Positions 47,111 to 57,395 of a DNA stretch of 64,000 bases are shown here, one piece after another. The translations under genes were made by a program, and so were the position numbers. The notes under the pieces were generated by a model. The model had not been told where the DNA came from and searched no databases. It saw nothing but the letters and a program-made list of their open reading frames with translations. The number at the start of each line of letters is the position of its first letter. Position 1 is the stretch's first letter. The stretch comes from Segatella copri (GTDB lineage Bacteria; Bacteroidota; Bacteroidia; Bacteroidales; Bacteroidaceae): contig NZ_VZCB01000094.1 of NCBI RefSeq assembly GCF_009494395.1, forward strand, positions 1-64,000. The letters are read 5' to 3'.

Positions 47111-47401
47111 GCATTTATTATCAAACCATTGGTTACTGAGAAGATGACCAAGATTACAGACAAGCAGCCTAACCGCTATGGCTTCGTTGTTCGTCCTGAG
47201 GCTAATAAGCTCGAGATTAAGAAGGAAGTTGAGAGTCTGTATAATGTTACAGTAGTTGACGTGAACACTATTCGCTACGCTGGCAAGCGCTCTGCTCGTT
47301 ACACAAAGGCAGGTCTTGTTAAGGGTCAGAAGAATGCGTTCAAGAAGGCAATCGTTACTCTTAAGGAGGGCGATACAATTGATTTTTACAGCAATATTTA
47401 A
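47108..47401 (+). CDS. rplW: 50S ribosomal protein uL23
   Basis: This 97-residue protein has IIKPLVTEKMTKI and NRYGFVVRPEANKLEIKKEVESLY. It sits at the tunnel exit and docks SRP and trigger factor. Confidence 0.96.
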   Translation: MAFIIKPLVTEKMTKITDKQPNRYGFVVRPEANKLEIKKEVESLYNVTVVDVNTIRYAGKRSARYTKAGLVKGQKNAFKKAIVTLKEGDTIDFYSNI

Positions 47402-47409
47402 AATAAAAA

Positions 47410-48237
47410 ATGGCAGTACGTAAATTAAAACCGGTTACTCCGGGTCAAAGACACAAGGTTATTGGCACGTTCGAGGATATTACTGCATCCGTGCCAGAGA
47501 AGTCTCTCGTTTACGGTAAGCGTTCTACCGGCGGTCGAAACAACACCGGTAAGATGACCGTTCGCTACATTGGCGGTGGTCATAAGCAGAAGTATCGTTT
47601 AATCGACTTCAAACGTGAGAAAGATGGTGTTCCAGCAGTTGTTAAGACAATCGAGTACGATCCAAACCGTTCGGCTCGTATCGCTTTGCTTTACTATGCT
47701 GATGGTGAAAAACGTTACATTATTGCTCCTAACGGACTTCAGGTAGGCACTACTTTGATGTCAGGTGCAGAGGCTGCTCCTGAAATCGGTAACTGTCTTC
47801 CATTGGCAAACATCCCTGTAGGTACAGTGATCCACAACATCGAGTTGCGTCCTGGTCAGGGTGCTTTGTTGGTTCGTTCGGCTGGTAATTTTGCTCAGTT
47901 GACTTCTCGTGAGGGCAGTTATTGTGTAATTAAGCTCCCTTCTGGTGAAACACGCCAGATTTTGAGTGCTTGTAAGGCTACAGTTGGTAGTGTTGGTAAC
48001 TCTGACCACGCTCTTGAGCAGTCTGGTAAGGCTGGTCGTTCACGCTGGTTGGGTCGTCGTCCACACAACCGTGGTGTTGTTATGAACCCTGTTGATCACC
48101 CAATGGGTGGTGGTGAAGGTCGCCAGAGTGGTGGTCATCCACGTTCACGTAAGGGCTTGTACGCTAAGGGTCTTAAGACTCGCGCACCTAAGAAGCTTTC
48201 TAACAAGTATATTATCGAAAGAGCTAACAAAAAATAA
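47410..48237 (+). CDS. rplB: 50S ribosomal protein uL2
   Basis: This 275-residue protein has [24 protein letters not shown]. The near-catalytic loop [15 protein letters not shown] carries the conserved histidine. It is among the most conserved 50S proteins. Confidence 0.98.
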   Translation: MAVRKLKPVTPGQRHKVIGTFEDITASVPEKSLVYGKRSTGGRNNTGKMTVRYIGGGHKQKYRLIDFKREKDGVPAVVKTIEYDPNRSARIALLYYADGEKRYIIAPNGLQVGTTLMSGAEAAPEIGNCLPLANIPVGTVIHNIELRPGQGALLVRSAGNFAQLTSREGSYCVIKLPSGETRQILSACKATVGSVGNSDHALEQSGKAGRSRWLGRRPHNRGVVMNPVDHPMGGGEGRQSGGHPRSRKGLYAKGLKTRAPKKLSNKYIIERANKK

Positions 48238-48247
48238 AGAGTAAATT

Positions 48248-48514
48248 ATGAGTCGTTCACTTAAAAAGGGTCCATACATCAACGTTTCTCTCGAGAAGAA
48301 GATTCTCGCTATGAACGAGAGTGGCAAGAAGAATGTTGTTAAGACATGGGCTAGAGCTTCAATGATATCTCCTGATTTCGTAGGACATACTGTTGCAGTT
48401 CATAACGGTAATAAATTTATCCCTGTTTATGTTACAGAGAATATGGTTGGCCACAAGCTTGGAGAGTTCGCTCCAACACGTCGCTTTGGCGGTCACTCTG
48501 GTAACAGAAAGTAA
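48248..48514 (+). CDS. rpsS: 30S ribosomal protein uS19
   Basis: This 88-residue protein has [15 protein letters not shown] and [19 protein letters not shown]. It is on the 30S head beside uS13. Confidence 0.97.
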   Translation: MSRSLKKGPYINVSLEKKILAMNESGKKNVVKTWARASMISPDFVGHTVAVHNGNKFIPVYVTENMVGHKLGEFAPTRRFGGHSGNRK

Positions 48515-48550
48515 GCTAAGGGTTAAACCATTTAAAAATTTAAGTAAATA

Positions 48551-48955
48551 ATGGGAGCAAGAAAACATATTGCGGCTGAGAAATTGAAAGAAGCCCGTAA
48601 AAACTTGTACTTCGCTAAGTTGGTAGGCGTTCCTTCTTCTCCACGTAAGATGCGCTACGTTGTAGACATGATTCGTGGTATGGAGGTAAACCGTGCACTC
48701 GGAGTACTTCGCTTCTCTAAGAAGCAGGCATCTGCTGACGTTGAGAAATTACTCCGTTCAGCTATCGCTAACTGGGAAGCAAAGAATAATCGCAAGGCTG
48801 AAGACGGTGAGCTTTATATCAGTAAGGTCTTCGTTGACGAAGGCGTTACAATGAAACGTATGAGACCTGCACCACAGGGTCGTGGTTATAGAATCCGTAA
48901 GCGTTCTAACCATGTAACTCTCTTTGTTGATGCAAAAACTAATGACGAAAAATAA
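48551..48955 (+). CDS. rplV: 50S ribosomal protein uL22
   Basis: This 134-residue protein has [21 protein letters not shown] and the beta-hairpin tip [22 protein letters not shown]. It lines the exit tunnel. Confidence 0.97.
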   Translation: MGARKHIAAEKLKEARKNLYFAKLVGVPSSPRKMRYVVDMIRGMEVNRALGVLRFSKKQASADVEKLLRSAIANWEAKNNRKAEDGELYISKVFVDEGVTMKRMRPAPQGRGYRIRKRSNHVTLFVDAKTNDEK

Positions 48956-48964
48956 TTAAGTAGA

Positions 48965-49702
48965 ATGGGACAGAAAGTTAATCCGATTAGTAACCGACTT
49001 GGTGTTATCCGTGGTTGGGATTCAAATTGGTTCGGTGGTAAGAACTTCGGTGACAACCTCGTAGAGGATCAGAAAATCCGTAAGTATCTTAACGAGCGCC
49101 TTGCTAAGGCAAGTGTTTCTCGTATCGTTATCGAACGTACATTGAAACTTGTTACCATTACTATTTGCACAGCCCGTCCAGGTATTGTCATTGGTAAAGG
49201 TGGTCAGGATGTAGATAAGTTGAAGGAAGAGTTGAAGAAGCTCTACAAGAAGGAGATTCAGATCAACATCTTCGAGGTTAAGAAGCCTGAGCTTGATGCT
49301 ACCATCGTTGGTAAGAACATCGCGAGCCAGATTGAGCACATGATTGCTTATCGTCGCGCTATCAAGATGGCAGTTGCTAACACCATGCGTGCTGGTGCTG
49401 AGGGTATCAAGATTCAGATTACAGGTCGTCTGAACGGTGCTGAAATGGCACGTAAGGAAATGTACAAAGAGGGTCGTACTCCTCTTCACACTTTCCGTGC
49501 AGACATCGACTATTGCCAGTGCGAGGCTCTTACTAAGGTAGGTTTGCTTGGCATCAAGGTTTGGATTTGCCGTGGTGAGGTTTATGGTAAGGCTGATCTT
49601 ACTCCAAACTTCGCTCAGGACAACAAGAGCAACAATAACAACCGTGGAAACGGTCGCTCTAACAACCGTGGTGGTAATCGTAAAAGAAACAATAACCGTT
49701 AA
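48965..49702 (+). CDS. rpsC: 30S ribosomal protein uS3
   Basis: This 245-residue protein has a KH domain ([20 protein letters not shown]) and the C-terminal domain [30 protein letters not shown]. The last ~28 residues are an Asn/Arg/Gly-rich low-complexity tail not needed for the fold. uS3 is at the mRNA entry channel. Confidence 0.97.
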   Translation: MGQKVNPISNRLGVIRGWDSNWFGGKNFGDNLVEDQKIRKYLNERLAKASVSRIVIERTLKLVTITICTARPGIVIGKGGQDVDKLKEELKKLYKKEIQINIFEVKKPELDATIVGKNIASQIEHMIAYRRAIKMAVANTMRAGAEGIKIQITGRLNGAEMARKEMYKEGRTPLHTFRADIDYCQCEALTKVGLLGIKVWICRGEVYGKADLTPNFAQDNKSNNNNRGNGRSNNRGGNRKRNNNR

Positions 49703-49718
49703 ATTTTAGAAAGCTATC

Positions 49719-50147
49719 ATGTTACAGCCAAAAAGAGTAAAATATAGAAGACCTCAAGATGGTCGTGGCAACAAAGGCAACGCTCACAGAGGTACACAAT
49801 TGGCATTCGGTTCTTTCGGCATCAAGACTCTTGAGTCAAAGTGGATCGATAGCCGTCAGATTGAGGCAGCTCGTGTGGCATTGAACCGCTACATGAACCG
49901 TCAGGGTCAGGTCTGGATCCGAATTTTCCCTGATAAGCCAATCACTCGTAAGCCTGCAGATGTCCGAATGGGTAAAGGTAAGGGTGATCCAGCAGGATGG
50001 GTTGCACCTGTTACACCAGGTCGTATTCTCTTCGAAGTAGAGGGTGTAAGTTTCGATATTGCTAAAGAAGGCCTTCGCCTTTGTGCTCAGAAACTTCCTG
50101 TGAAGACTAAGTTTATTGTTAGACGTGATTACGATAAAAACGCTTAA
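49719..50147 (+). CDS. rplP: 50S ribosomal protein uL16
   Basis: This 142-residue protein has [18 protein letters not shown] and [21 protein letters not shown]. It stabilises A-site tRNA on the 50S subunit. Confidence 0.97.
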   Translation: MLQPKRVKYRRPQDGRGNKGNAHRGTQLAFGSFGIKTLESKWIDSRQIEAARVALNRYMNRQGQVWIRIFPDKPITRKPADVRMGKGKGDPAGWVAPVTPGRILFEVEGVSFDIAKEGLRLCAQKLPVKTKFIVRRDYDKNA

Positions 50148-50149
50148 TT

Positions 50150-50344
50150 ATGAAGATTGCAGAAATTAAAAATATCGAGACCAAGGAATTGGTTGAGAAG
50201 TTGGAGGCAGCTGTTGACGCTTTGAACAAGAAGAAGATCAACCACAATGTTACTCCACTTGAGAATCCATCAGAGATTAAGGTTGCTCGTCGTGATATCG
50301 CACGTATGAAAACTGAACTTCGTCAGAGAGAACTTAACAAATAA
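50150..50344 (+). CDS. rpmC: 50S ribosomal protein uL29
   Basis: This 64-residue helical protein has [21 protein letters not shown] and [19 protein letters not shown]. It is at the tunnel exit next to uL23. Confidence 0.94.
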   Translation: MKIAEIKNIETKELVEKLEAAVDALNKKKINHNVTPLENPSEIKVARRDIARMKTELRQRELNK

Positions 50345-50355
50345 TAATGGTCCAG

Positions 50356-50613
50356 ATGGAAACAAGAAATTTAAGAAAAGTAAGACAGGGTGTTGTTATC
50401 AGCAACAAGATGGATAAAACCATTGTTATTGCAGCTAAGTTCAAGGAGATGCACCCTATTTATGGTAAGTTTGTCCAGAAGACAAAGAAGTACCATGCGC
50501 ATGACGAGAACAATGAGGCTAACGTAGGTGATACAGTTATGATCATGGAAACTCGTCCTCTGTCTAAGACAAAGAGATGGAGATTAGTACAAATCGTAGA
50601 AAAAGCTAAGTAA
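50356..50613 (+). CDS. rpsQ: 30S ribosomal protein uS17
   Basis: From ATG 50356 the protein has 85 residues, [22 protein letters not shown] and [18 protein letters not shown]. An ATG at 50347 adds three residues and cannot be excluded. It is an OB-fold 30S body protein. Confidence 0.95.
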   Translation: METRNLRKVRQGVVISNKMDKTIVIAAKFKEMHPIYGKFVQKTKKYHAHDENNEANVGDTVMIMETRPLSKTKRWRLVQIVEKAK

Positions 50614-50615
50614 TT

Positions 50616-50981
50616 ATGATACAGACTGAATCAAGACTTACAGTATGTGATAACAGCGGCGCTCGCGAGGCTCTCTGCATTCGAGTTCTCGGTGGTACAG
50701 GCCGTCGTTACGCAAGTGTTGGTGACGTAATTGTCGTTGCTGTCAAGAACGTTATCCCATCAAGTGATTTGAAGAAGGGTGCAGTATCAAAGGCTTTGAT
50801 TGTTCGCACAAAGAAGGAGATTCGTCGTGCTGACGGTTCATATATCCGTTTCGACGATAACGCTTGTGTATTGCTCAACAATGCAGGTGAGCTTCGTGGT
50901 AGCCGTATCTTCGGTCCTGTTGCTCGTGAGCTTCGTGCAGTTAATATGAAAGTCGTTTCTTTGGCACCTGAGGTTCTTTAA
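50616..50981 (+). CDS. rplN: 50S ribosomal protein uL14
   Basis: This 121-residue protein has [27 protein letters not shown] and the C-terminal [13 protein letters not shown]. It forms bridge contacts to the 30S subunit. Confidence 0.97.
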   Translation: MIQTESRLTVCDNSGAREALCIRVLGGTGRRYASVGDVIVVAVKNVIPSSDLKKGAVSKALIVRTKKEIRRADGSYIRFDDNACVLLNNAGELRGSRIFGPVARELRAVNMKVVSLAPEVL

Positions 50982-51001
50982 TATTAAAAAAGTAAAAAGT
51001 A

Positions 51002-51319
51002 ATGAGTAAGTTACATATTAAGAAAGACGATACCGTTATCGTTATTGCCGGTGCTGATATGGGCAAGACAGGTAAGGTGCTCAAGGTCCTCGTTGACGAG
51101 AACCGTGCCATCGTTGAGGGTGTGCACATGGTATCTAAGAGCACTAAGCCATCTGCTCAGAATCCTCAGGGAGGCATCGTAAAGCAGGAGGCTCCTATTC
51201 ATATCTCTAATTTGAGTTTGATCGATCCTAAGAGTGGCAAGGCTACTCGCGTTGCTATCAAGCATGAGGGTAAAAACGTTGTTCGCATCGCTAAAAAGTC
51301 AGGGGAGGAAATCAAGTAA
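51002..51319 (+). CDS. rplX: 50S ribosomal protein uL24
   Basis: This 105-residue protein has an N-terminal KOW motif ([20 protein letters not shown]) and the conserved [14 protein letters not shown]. Its end overlaps the rplE start by one base, and its last codons contain GGGGAGG, a possible Shine-Dalgarno site for rplE. Confidence 0.96.
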   Translation: MSKLHIKKDDTVIVIAGADMGKTGKVLKVLVDENRAIVEGVHMVSKSTKPSAQNPQGGIVKQEAPIHISNLSLIDPKSGKATRVAIKHEGKNVVRIAKKSGEEIK

Positions 51320-51873
51320 TGGATACAGCACAGTTAAAGAAAGTATATAAGGAGACAATCGCACCTGCTCTTCAGAAGCAGTTCAACTATTCTTCAGCTA
51401 TGGAGATTCCAGTATTGAAGAAGATTGTCATCAACCAGGGTCTCGGTGACGCTACTCAGGACAAGAAGATTGTTGACGTAGCTATCAATGAGATTACTGC
51501 TATCACCGGTCAGAAGGCTGTTGCTACATATTCTAAGAAGGATATCGCAAACTTCAAGCTTCGTAAGAAGATGCCTATCGGTGTTATGGTAACATTGCGT
51601 CGTGAGCGTATGTACGAGTTCTTGGAGAAACTCGTTCGTGTTTCTCTTCCTCGTATCCGCGACTTCAAGGGTATTGAGAGCAAGTTTGATGGTCGTGGTA
51701 ACTACACATTGGGTATCACAGAGCAGATCATCTTCCCAGAGATCAATATCGATGAGATTGATCGTATTCAGGGTATGAACATTACCTTCGTAACAACTGC
51801 TAAGACAGACGAGGAAGGTTTTGCTCTTTTGAAGGCTTTCGGTCTTCCATTCAAGAACGCAAATAAAGATTAA
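51319..51873 (+). CDS. rplE: 50S ribosomal protein uL5
   Basis: This 184-residue protein has [17 protein letters not shown] and [25 protein letters not shown]. It binds 5S rRNA in the central protuberance. Confidence 0.97.
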   Translation: MDTAQLKKVYKETIAPALQKQFNYSSAMEIPVLKKIVINQGLGDATQDKKIVDVAINEITAITGQKAVATYSKKDIANFKLRKKMPIGVMVTLRRERMYEFLEKLVRVSLPRIRDFKGIESKFDGRGNYTLGITEQIIFPEINIDEIDRIQGMNITFVTTAKTDEEGFALLKAFGLPFKNANKD

Positions 51874-51878
51874 GAGAT

Positions 51879-52181
51879 ATGGCAAAAGAATCAATGAAAG
51901 CTCGCGAGATTAAGCGTGCAAAGCTTGTAGCTCGTTACGCTGAAAAGCGCGAAGCTCTGAAAAAGATTATTGCAACTTCTAATGATCCAGCCGAAGCATA
52001 CGAGGCAGCTCGTAAGCTTCAGGCTATCCCTAAGAATGCAAACCCTATCCGTCTTCACAACCGTTGCAAGATCACTGGTCGTCCTAAGGGTTATATCCGC
52101 CAGTTTGGTCTTTCTCGTATCCAGTTCCGTGAGATGGCTTCTGCAGGTTTGATTCCTGGTGTAAAGAAGGCTAGCTGGTAA
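51879..52181 (+). CDS. rpsN: 30S ribosomal protein uS14, zinc-free long form
   Basis: This 100-residue protein has the long form without paired CxxC zinc motifs. It shows [56 protein letters not shown]. The single cysteine ([10 protein letters not shown]) is not a zinc site. It is located between rplE and rpsH, the usual spc order. Confidence 0.96.
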   Translation: MAKESMKAREIKRAKLVARYAEKREALKKIIATSNDPAEAYEAARKLQAIPKNANPIRLHNRCKITGRPKGYIRQFGLSRIQFREMASAGLIPGVKKASW

Positions 52182-52252
52182 TCTTTAAAGGCAAAGAATT
52201 TTTTTATTTAATATTGTCGGGGTAGTCCCGATTAATTAAACATTTATATTTT

Positions 52253-52648
52253 ATGACAGATCCAATAGCAGATTATCTGACAAGACTCAGAAACGCAATC
52301 ATGGCTCATCACCGTGTTGTTGAAGTTCCTGCGTCTAACTTGAAGAAAGAGATTACAAAGATCCTCTTCGAGAAAGGTTACATCCTCAACTACAAGTTTG
52401 TAGAGGATGGTCCTCAGGGCTCAATCAAGGTTGCCTTGAAGTACAACCCAACTACAAAGCAAAACGCTATCAAGTGTTTGAAGCGCGTGTCTACTCCAGG
52501 TTTGCGTAAGTACACTGGTTACAAGGACATGCCTAGAGTTATTAACGGATTAGGTATCGCAATCTTATCTACATCCAAAGGTGTAATGACAGACAAAGAG
52601 GCTTCTGATCTTAAGATCGGTGGCGAGGTTCTTTGCTATATTTATTAA
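52253..52648 (+). CDS. rpsH: 30S ribosomal protein uS8
   Basis: This 131-residue protein has MTDPIADYLTRLRNA, GLRKYTGYKDMPRVINGLGIAILSTSKGVMTD and a CYIY end. In E. coli uS8 represses the spc operon. The 71-nt leader before it shows no clear promoter. Confidence 0.97.
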   Translation: MTDPIADYLTRLRNAIMAHHRVVEVPASNLKKEITKILFEKGYILNYKFVEDGPQGSIKVALKYNPTTKQNAIKCLKRVSTPGLRKYTGYKDMPRVINGLGIAILSTSKGVMTDKEASDLKIGGEVLCYIY

Positions 52649-52650
52649 TT

Positions 52651-52665
52651 GGAGGCTTTTATATG
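52651..52665 (+). promoter_or_regulatory. Strong Shine-Dalgarno site of rplF
   Basis: GGAGG at 52651-52655 is 7 nt before ATG 52663, marking that start rather than the upstream in-frame ATG at 52633. Confidence 0.7.
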
Positions 52666-53235
52666 TCTAGAATAGGAAAATTGCCAATTAGTATCCCTGC
52701 AGGTGTTACTGTAAACTATGACAACGATTCACACGTTTGTACAGTAAAGGGCCCTAAGGGTGAACTTTCTCAGTGGATTGATCCATCTATCAAGTTTATC
52801 AATGCAGATGGTCATATTAGCTTTGAAATCGATGAAAATAGTCCTGTAAATGTTAAGCAGAAGCAGGCTTTCCACGGTTTGTATCGCTCTCTCGTCCACA
52901 ACATGGTTGTTGGTGTTAGCGCTGGTTATACAAAGGTTTTGGAATTGGTAGGTGTTGGTTATCGTGTTTCTAACCAGGGCAACCTTATTGAGTTTGCTTT
53001 GGGTTACACTCACCCTATTTTCATCCAGTTGCCTAAGGAGATTAAGGTTGAGACTAAGTCTGAAAGAAACCAGAACCCAATCTTGACATTGGAGTCATGC
53101 GACAAGCAGTTGTTGGGACTCGTTTGTGCAAAAATTCGTTCTTTCCGCAAGCCTGAGCCTTATAAGGGTAAGGGTATTCTCTTTAAGGGTGAAGTTATTC
53201 GCAGAAAGTCTGGTAAGAGTGCTTCAGCTAAGTAA
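52663..53235 (+). CDS. rplF: 50S ribosomal protein uL6
   Basis: From ATG 52663 the protein has 190 residues, MSRIGKLPISIPAGVTV, VVGVSAGYTKVLELVGVGYRV and the C-terminal RKPEPYKGKGI. The earlier ATG overlaps rpsH. It is near the factor-binding site. Confidence 0.97.
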   Translation: MSRIGKLPISIPAGVTVNYDNDSHVCTVKGPKGELSQWIDPSIKFINADGHISFEIDENSPVNVKQKQAFHGLYRSLVHNMVVGVSAGYTKVLELVGVGYRVSNQGNLIEFALGYTHPIFIQLPKEIKVETKSERNQNPILTLESCDKQLLGLVCAKIRSFRKPEPYKGKGILFKGEVIRRKSGKSASAK

Positions 53236-53253
53236 TTTTAATTATTTACGATT

Positions 53254-53598
53254 ATGACAACAAAGAAAGTAGAAAGACGAATTAAGATAAAGTTCCGCAT
53301 TCGTAAGAGTGTGAACGGTACAGCTGAGCGTCCACGTCTTAGTGTATTCCGCTCTAACAAGCAGATCTACGCTCAGGTTATTAACGATTTGACAGGCACT
53401 ACACTTGCATCAGCTTCTTCACTTGGTTTGGAGAAGATGCCTAAGCAGGAGCAGGCAACTAAGGTTGGCGAGCTCATTGCTGAGAAGGCAAAGGCTGCTG
53501 GCGTTGAGGCAGTAGTTTTCGACCGTAATGGTTATCTTTACCATGGTCGCGTAAAGCAGTTGGCTGAAGGTGCTCGTAACGGTGGTCTTAAATTTTAA
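53254..53598 (+). CDS. rplR: 50S ribosomal protein uL18
   Basis: This 114-residue protein has [36 protein letters not shown] and a C-terminal [13 protein letters not shown]. It binds 5S rRNA. Confidence 0.97.
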   Translation: MTTKKVERRIKIKFRIRKSVNGTAERPRLSVFRSNKQIYAQVINDLTGTTLASASSLGLEKMPKQEQATKVGELIAEKAKAAGVEAVVFDRNGYLYHGRVKQLAEGARNGGLKF

Positions 53599-53604
53599 AC
53601 GATT

Positions 53605-54117
53605 ATGGCAATGGATAAAGTAAAAGTAAATAACGAAGAAGTACTTAAGGATCGCTTGGTTGCTATCAACCGTGTAACTAAGGTTACTAAGGGTGGTCGT
53701 ACTTTCACATTCGCTGCTATCGTCGTTGTTGGTGACGGTAATGGCGTAATCGGCTACGGTCTTGGTAAGGCAGGTGAGGTTACAGCTGCTATCGCTAAGG
53801 GTACTGAGGCTGCAAAGAAGAACTTGGTTAAGGTTCCTGTACTCAAGGGTACAGTTCCTCACGAGGTTGAGACTGCATTCGGTGGTGCTAAGGTTCTCAT
53901 TAAGCCAGCTGCTGCCGGTACTGGTTTGAAGGCCGGTGGTGCTATGCGTGCTGTTCTTGAGAGCGTTGGTATCAAGGATGTCATTGCAAAGTCTAAGGGT
54001 TCTTCAAATGCCCACAACCTTGTAAAGGCTACTATTGCTGCTCTTGCTGAGATGCGTGATGCATACACAGTAGCAGGTGAGCGTGGTATCAGTATGGATA
54101 AAGTATTTAACGGTTAA
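53605..54117 (+). CDS. rpsE: 30S ribosomal protein uS5
   Basis: This 170-residue protein has [29 protein letters not shown] and [21 protein letters not shown]. It is at the mRNA entry side. Confidence 0.97.
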   Translation: MAMDKVKVNNEEVLKDRLVAINRVTKVTKGGRTFTFAAIVVVGDGNGVIGYGLGKAGEVTAAIAKGTEAAKKNLVKVPVLKGTVPHEVETAFGGAKVLIKPAAAGTGLKAGGAMRAVLESVGIKDVIAKSKGSSNAHNLVKATIAALAEMRDAYTVAGERGISMDKVFNG

Positions 54118-54133
54118 TTAGGAAATATCGAAT

Positions 54134-54310
54134 ATGGCAACAATTAAAGTCAAGCAGATTAAGAGTAAAATCGGTGCTCCAGTAGATCAGAAGCGTACAC
54201 TCGCTTGTCTTGGTCTCCACAAGATTTCTCAGGTTGTTGAAGTAGAGGATACTCCTAGCAACCGTGGTATGATCCGTAAGGTTCATCACCTCGTAAGTGT
54301 AGTTGATTAA
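54134..54310 (+). CDS. rpmD: 50S ribosomal protein uL30
   Basis: The frame reads MATIKVKQIKSKIG, TLACLGLHKIS and NRGMIRKVHHLVSVVD, 58 residues. It is in the standard place between rpsE and rplO and has a weak AGGA before the start. Confidence 0.95.
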   Translation: MATIKVKQIKSKIGAPVDQKRTLACLGLHKISQVVEVEDTPSNRGMIRKVHHLVSVVD

Positions 54311-54336
54311 TTAATCTTTATAAATTAGGAACGATT

Positions 54337-54783
54337 ATGAAATTAAATAATTTGAAACCTGCTGCAGGTTCTACCCATTCACGTCGTCGTATTGGTCGTG
54401 GTCCAGGTTCTGGTCTCGGTGGTACTTCTACACGTGGTCACAAGGGTGCCAAGGCTCGTTCTGGTTATAAGAGAAAGATTGGTTTCGAAGGTGGTCAGAT
54501 GCCATTGCAGCGTCGTGTTCCAAAGGCTGGATTCAAGAATATCAACCATAAGGAGTACTTCGCAGTAAACCTTTCAACTCTTCAGGCTCTTGCTGAAGCA
54601 AAGAACCTTACAAAGATCGGTATTGAGGAACTTAAGGCTGCTGGTCTTACCAATGGTAAGGAGCTCGTTAAGGTTCTCGGTAACGGTGAACTTAAAGCAA
54701 AATTGGAAGTTGAAGCTAATGCTTTCTCAAAGACTGCCGAAGAAGCAATCAAGGCAGTAGGTGGTAACGCAACTATAATCTAA
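54337..54783 (+). CDS. rplO: 50S ribosomal protein uL15
   Basis: This 148-residue protein begins MKLNNLKPAAGSTHSRRRIGRGPGSGLGGTSTRGHKG with the family's glycine-rich arm. It precedes secY by 4 bp. Confidence 0.97.
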   Translation: MKLNNLKPAAGSTHSRRRIGRGPGSGLGGTSTRGHKGAKARSGYKRKIGFEGGQMPLQRRVPKAGFKNINHKEYFAVNLSTLQALAEAKNLTKIGIEELKAAGLTNGKELVKVLGNGELKAKLEVEANAFSKTAEEAIKAVGGNATII

Positions 54784-54787
54784 GTAA

Positions 54788-56125
54788 ATGAAAAAGTTTA
54801 TTGAGACACTAAAGAACTGTTGGAAGATAGAGGATCTCCGTCAGAGACTCCTCATCACTCTTCTGTTTACGGCTATTTACCGTTTTGGCTCGTTTGTGGT
54901 GCTTCCTGGCATCAATCCGAGCATGTTGGAAAAATTACAGTCGCAGACCTCTGGCGGTCTTATGTCGCTTTTGGACATGTTCTCTGGTGGTGCATTTTCT
55001 AATGCGTCTATCTTCGCATTGGGAATTATGCCTTATATCTCAGCTTCAATTGTAATGCAGCTTCTTGCTGTCGCTGTACCTTATTTCCAGAAGATGCAGC
55101 GAGAGGGCGAGAGCGGCCGCAAGAAAATACAATGGTATACTAGAGTCCTGACTGTAGCCATTCTGGTCTTTCAGGCTCCTAGTTACCTCTTGAATTTGAA
55201 GATGCAGGCTGCTAATGCTCTTGCAACTGGTATTAGCTGGACAGTCTTTATGATTCCAGCTACTATCATTCTTGCAGCAGGAAGTATGTTCATCCTTTGG
55301 CTTGGTGAGCGTATCACTGATAAGGGTGTTGGAAATGGTATCTCTCTGATTATTATGATTGGTATCATCGCACGTTTGCCTCAGGCATTCGTTCAAGAGG
55401 TTACTTCGCGTTTGCAGGCTATCTCCAGTGGTGGTTTGATTATGTTTATCGTAGAGATTCTGATCCTTTATGCTGTTGTCTGTGCTTCAATTCTTTTGGT
55501 GCAGGGAACACGTAAAATCCCAGTTCAGTACGCTAAGCGTTTGGTTGGTAATAAGCAGTATGGTGGTGCACGTCAGTACATTCCTTTGAAGCTTTTTGCT
55601 GCTAACGTAATGCCTATCATCTTTGCTCAGGCTTTGATGTTTATTCCATTGGCTATAGTTCGCTATCAGTCTGAGAATGCTAGTAGCGTTGTTCAGCAGT
55701 TGATGGATAATCGTAGTTTGCTTTACAATGTTGTTTATGTAATCTTGGTTATTGCATTTACATACTTCTATACTGCGATTACATTGAATCCTACTCAGAT
55801 GGCAGAGGATATGAAACGCAATAATGGTTTCATTCCAGGTGTTAAGCCAGGAAAGGATACAGCTGAGTACATTGATACCGTAATGTCTCGTATTACTTTA
55901 CCAGGTTCATTATTTATTGCATTTATTGCGATTATGCCTGCTCTTGCAGGACTTCTCGATGTGCAGCAGGCCTTCTCACAATTCTTCGGAGGTACTTCTC
56001 TGTTGATTTTGGTAGGTGTCGTTATTGATTCTTTGCAGCAGATCGAAAGTCATTTGCTTATGCGCCACTATGATGGCCTTCTCAATTCTGGCCATACTCG
56101 TCAGGGTGGTGTTGCAGCATATTAA
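54788..56125 (+). CDS. secY: Protein translocase subunit SecY
   Basis: This 445-residue protein has ten hydrophobic helices. It starts with NCWKIEDLRQRLLITLLFTAIYRFGSFVVLPGI and carries the plug GLMSLLDMFSGGAFSNASIFALGIMPYISASI. Pore-loop sequences, including ADDMKRNNGFIPGVKPG-type residues, follow. It forms the inner-membrane export channel with SecE. It is coupled to the spc genes. Confidence 0.97.
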   Translation: MKKFIETLKNCWKIEDLRQRLLITLLFTAIYRFGSFVVLPGINPSMLEKLQSQTSGGLMSLLDMFSGGAFSNASIFALGIMPYISASIVMQLLAVAVPYFQKMQREGESGRKKIQWYTRVLTVAILVFQAPSYLLNLKMQAANALATGISWTVFMIPATIILAAGSMFILWLGERITDKGVGNGISLIIMIGIIARLPQAFVQEVTSRLQAISSGGLIMFIVEILILYAVVCASILLVQGTRKIPVQYAKRLVGNKQYGGARQYIPLKLFAANVMPIIFAQALMFIPLAIVRYQSENASSVVQQLMDNRSLLYNVVYVILVIAFTYFYTAITLNPTQMAEDMKRNNGFIPGVKPGKDTAEYIDTVMSRITLPGSLFIAFIAIMPALAGLLDVQQAFSQFFGGTSLLILVGVVIDSLQQIESHLLMRHYDGLLNSGHTRQGGVAAY

Positions 56126-56140
56126 TCTTTATCTTTTGAA

Positions 56141-56941
56141 ATGAAGATATTTCTGAAGACAGAGGATGAAATTAACCTGATGCGACAAGCTAACCAGTTA
56201 GTTGGTAAAACACTTGTTGAATTAGGTAAACATATAAAACCAGGTGTAACGACTCTCCATTTGGATAGGATAGCAGAGGAGTTTATCCGTGATCACGGGG
56301 CAATTCCAACGTTTAAGAATTTTCCTAATCCATATGGAGAGCCTTTTCCCGCTAGTATATGTACATCTATCAATGATGTGGTTGTACATGGCATTCCTAG
56401 TGAAAAGGACGTTCTCAATGATGGTGATATCATTTCCATCGACTGTGGAACTCTTTTGAATGGCTTCAATGGAGATAGTTGTTATACTTTTGCCGTTGGA
56501 GAAATATCTTCTGATGTTAAGCAACTTCTTAAGGTGACTAAAGAATCTTTATATCTAGGTATCGAACAGGCTGTAGTAGGAAAACATTTGGGTGATATTG
56601 GTTACGCTGTACAGAGCCATTGTCAACAATATGGCTATGGAGTTGTGCGGGAGTTAACAGGTCATGGCATTGGCAAGGATATGCATGAGGATCCTCCGGT
56701 ACGTAATTATGGTAGTAGGGGCTCTGGTATTTTGTTAAAGGAAGGCATGTGCTTAGCCATCGAGCCGATGATAACTATGGGCGACCGTCAAATTGGTATG
56801 CTACCAGATAAATGGAGTATAGTTACTAGAGATCGTCAACCGGCTGCTCATTACGAGCATACTATTGTTGTTCGAAAAGGTAAAGCTGAAATTTTATCTT
56901 CATTCGTAGAAGTTGAACATTTAGAAGGACAAAATTTTTAA
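56141..56941 (+). CDS. map: Methionine aminopeptidase, type I
   Basis: This 266-residue M24A enzyme has metal ligands in [19 protein letters not shown] (two Asp), [12 protein letters not shown] (His), AIEPMITMG (Glu) and YEHTIVV (Glu). It removes initiator methionine as proteins leave the ribosome. infA starts 2 bp after its stop. Confidence 0.96.
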   Translation: MKIFLKTEDEINLMRQANQLVGKTLVELGKHIKPGVTTLHLDRIAEEFIRDHGAIPTFKNFPNPYGEPFPASICTSINDVVVHGIPSEKDVLNDGDIISIDCGTLLNGFNGDSCYTFAVGEISSDVKQLLKVTKESLYLGIEQAVVGKHLGDIGYAVQSHCQQYGYGVVRELTGHGIGKDMHEDPPVRNYGSRGSGILLKEGMCLAIEPMITMGDRQIGMLPDKWSIVTRDRQPAAHYEHTIVVRKGKAEILSSFVEVEHLEGQNF

Positions 56942-56943
56942 TT

Positions 56944-57162
56944 ATGGCAAAACAGGCCGCTATTGAGCAAGATGGAACAATTGTAGAGGCATTATCAAAT
57001 GCGATGTTCCGCGTTGAATTAGAGAATGGTGTCGACATTACTGCCCACATCTCTGGTAAGATGAGAATGCATTACATTAAGATTTTACCTGGTGATAAAG
57101 TTAAGGTGGAAATGAGTCCATATGACTTGACAAAGGGTAGAATTGTTTTTAGATACAAATAA
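56944..57162 (+). CDS. infA: Translation initiation factor IF-1
   Basis: This 72-residue OB-fold protein has [36 protein letters not shown]. It helps fMet-tRNA initiation. Confidence 0.97.
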   Translation: MAKQAAIEQDGTIVEALSNAMFRVELENGVDITAHISGKMRMHYIKILPGDKVKVEMSPYDLTKGRIVFRYK

Positions 57163-57179
57163 TTATCACATATAAGGTT

Positions 57180-57296
57180 ATGAAGACAAGAGCATCATTG
57201 AAGAAGCGTTCAGCTGATTGCAAAATTGTACGTCGTAAGGGTCGTCTCTTCGTTATCAACAAGAAGAACCCTAAGATGAAATTGCGTCAGGGTTAA
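57180..57296 (+). CDS. rpmJ: 50S ribosomal protein bL36, zinc-free form
   Basis: The frame reads [38 protein letters not shown], 38 residues. The canonical zinc ligands (two cysteines, another cysteine, then His) are lost except C14. That makes it the C-minus form. It lies between infA and rpsM, the usual spot. Confidence 0.94.
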   Translation: MKTRASLKKRSADCKIVRRKGRLFVINKKNPKMKLRQG

Positions 57297-57317
57297 TGTT
57301 AAAGTTCTGTAAAAGTA

Positions 57318-57347
57318 TGGCTGTTTCAAAAAAAAGTTGTACTTTTG
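57318..57347 (+). promoter_or_regulatory. Promoter of the rpsM-rplQ (alpha) group
   Basis: TACTTTTG at 57340-57347 is a full -7 match. The -33 is weak (TGTTTC). The 99-bp gap after rpmJ is the largest in this part and suits a separate start. Confidence 0.6.
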
Positions 57348-57395
57348 CACCGCTTTTAACGCAAAGGTATTAATTTATTAATTTTTTATTAAACA

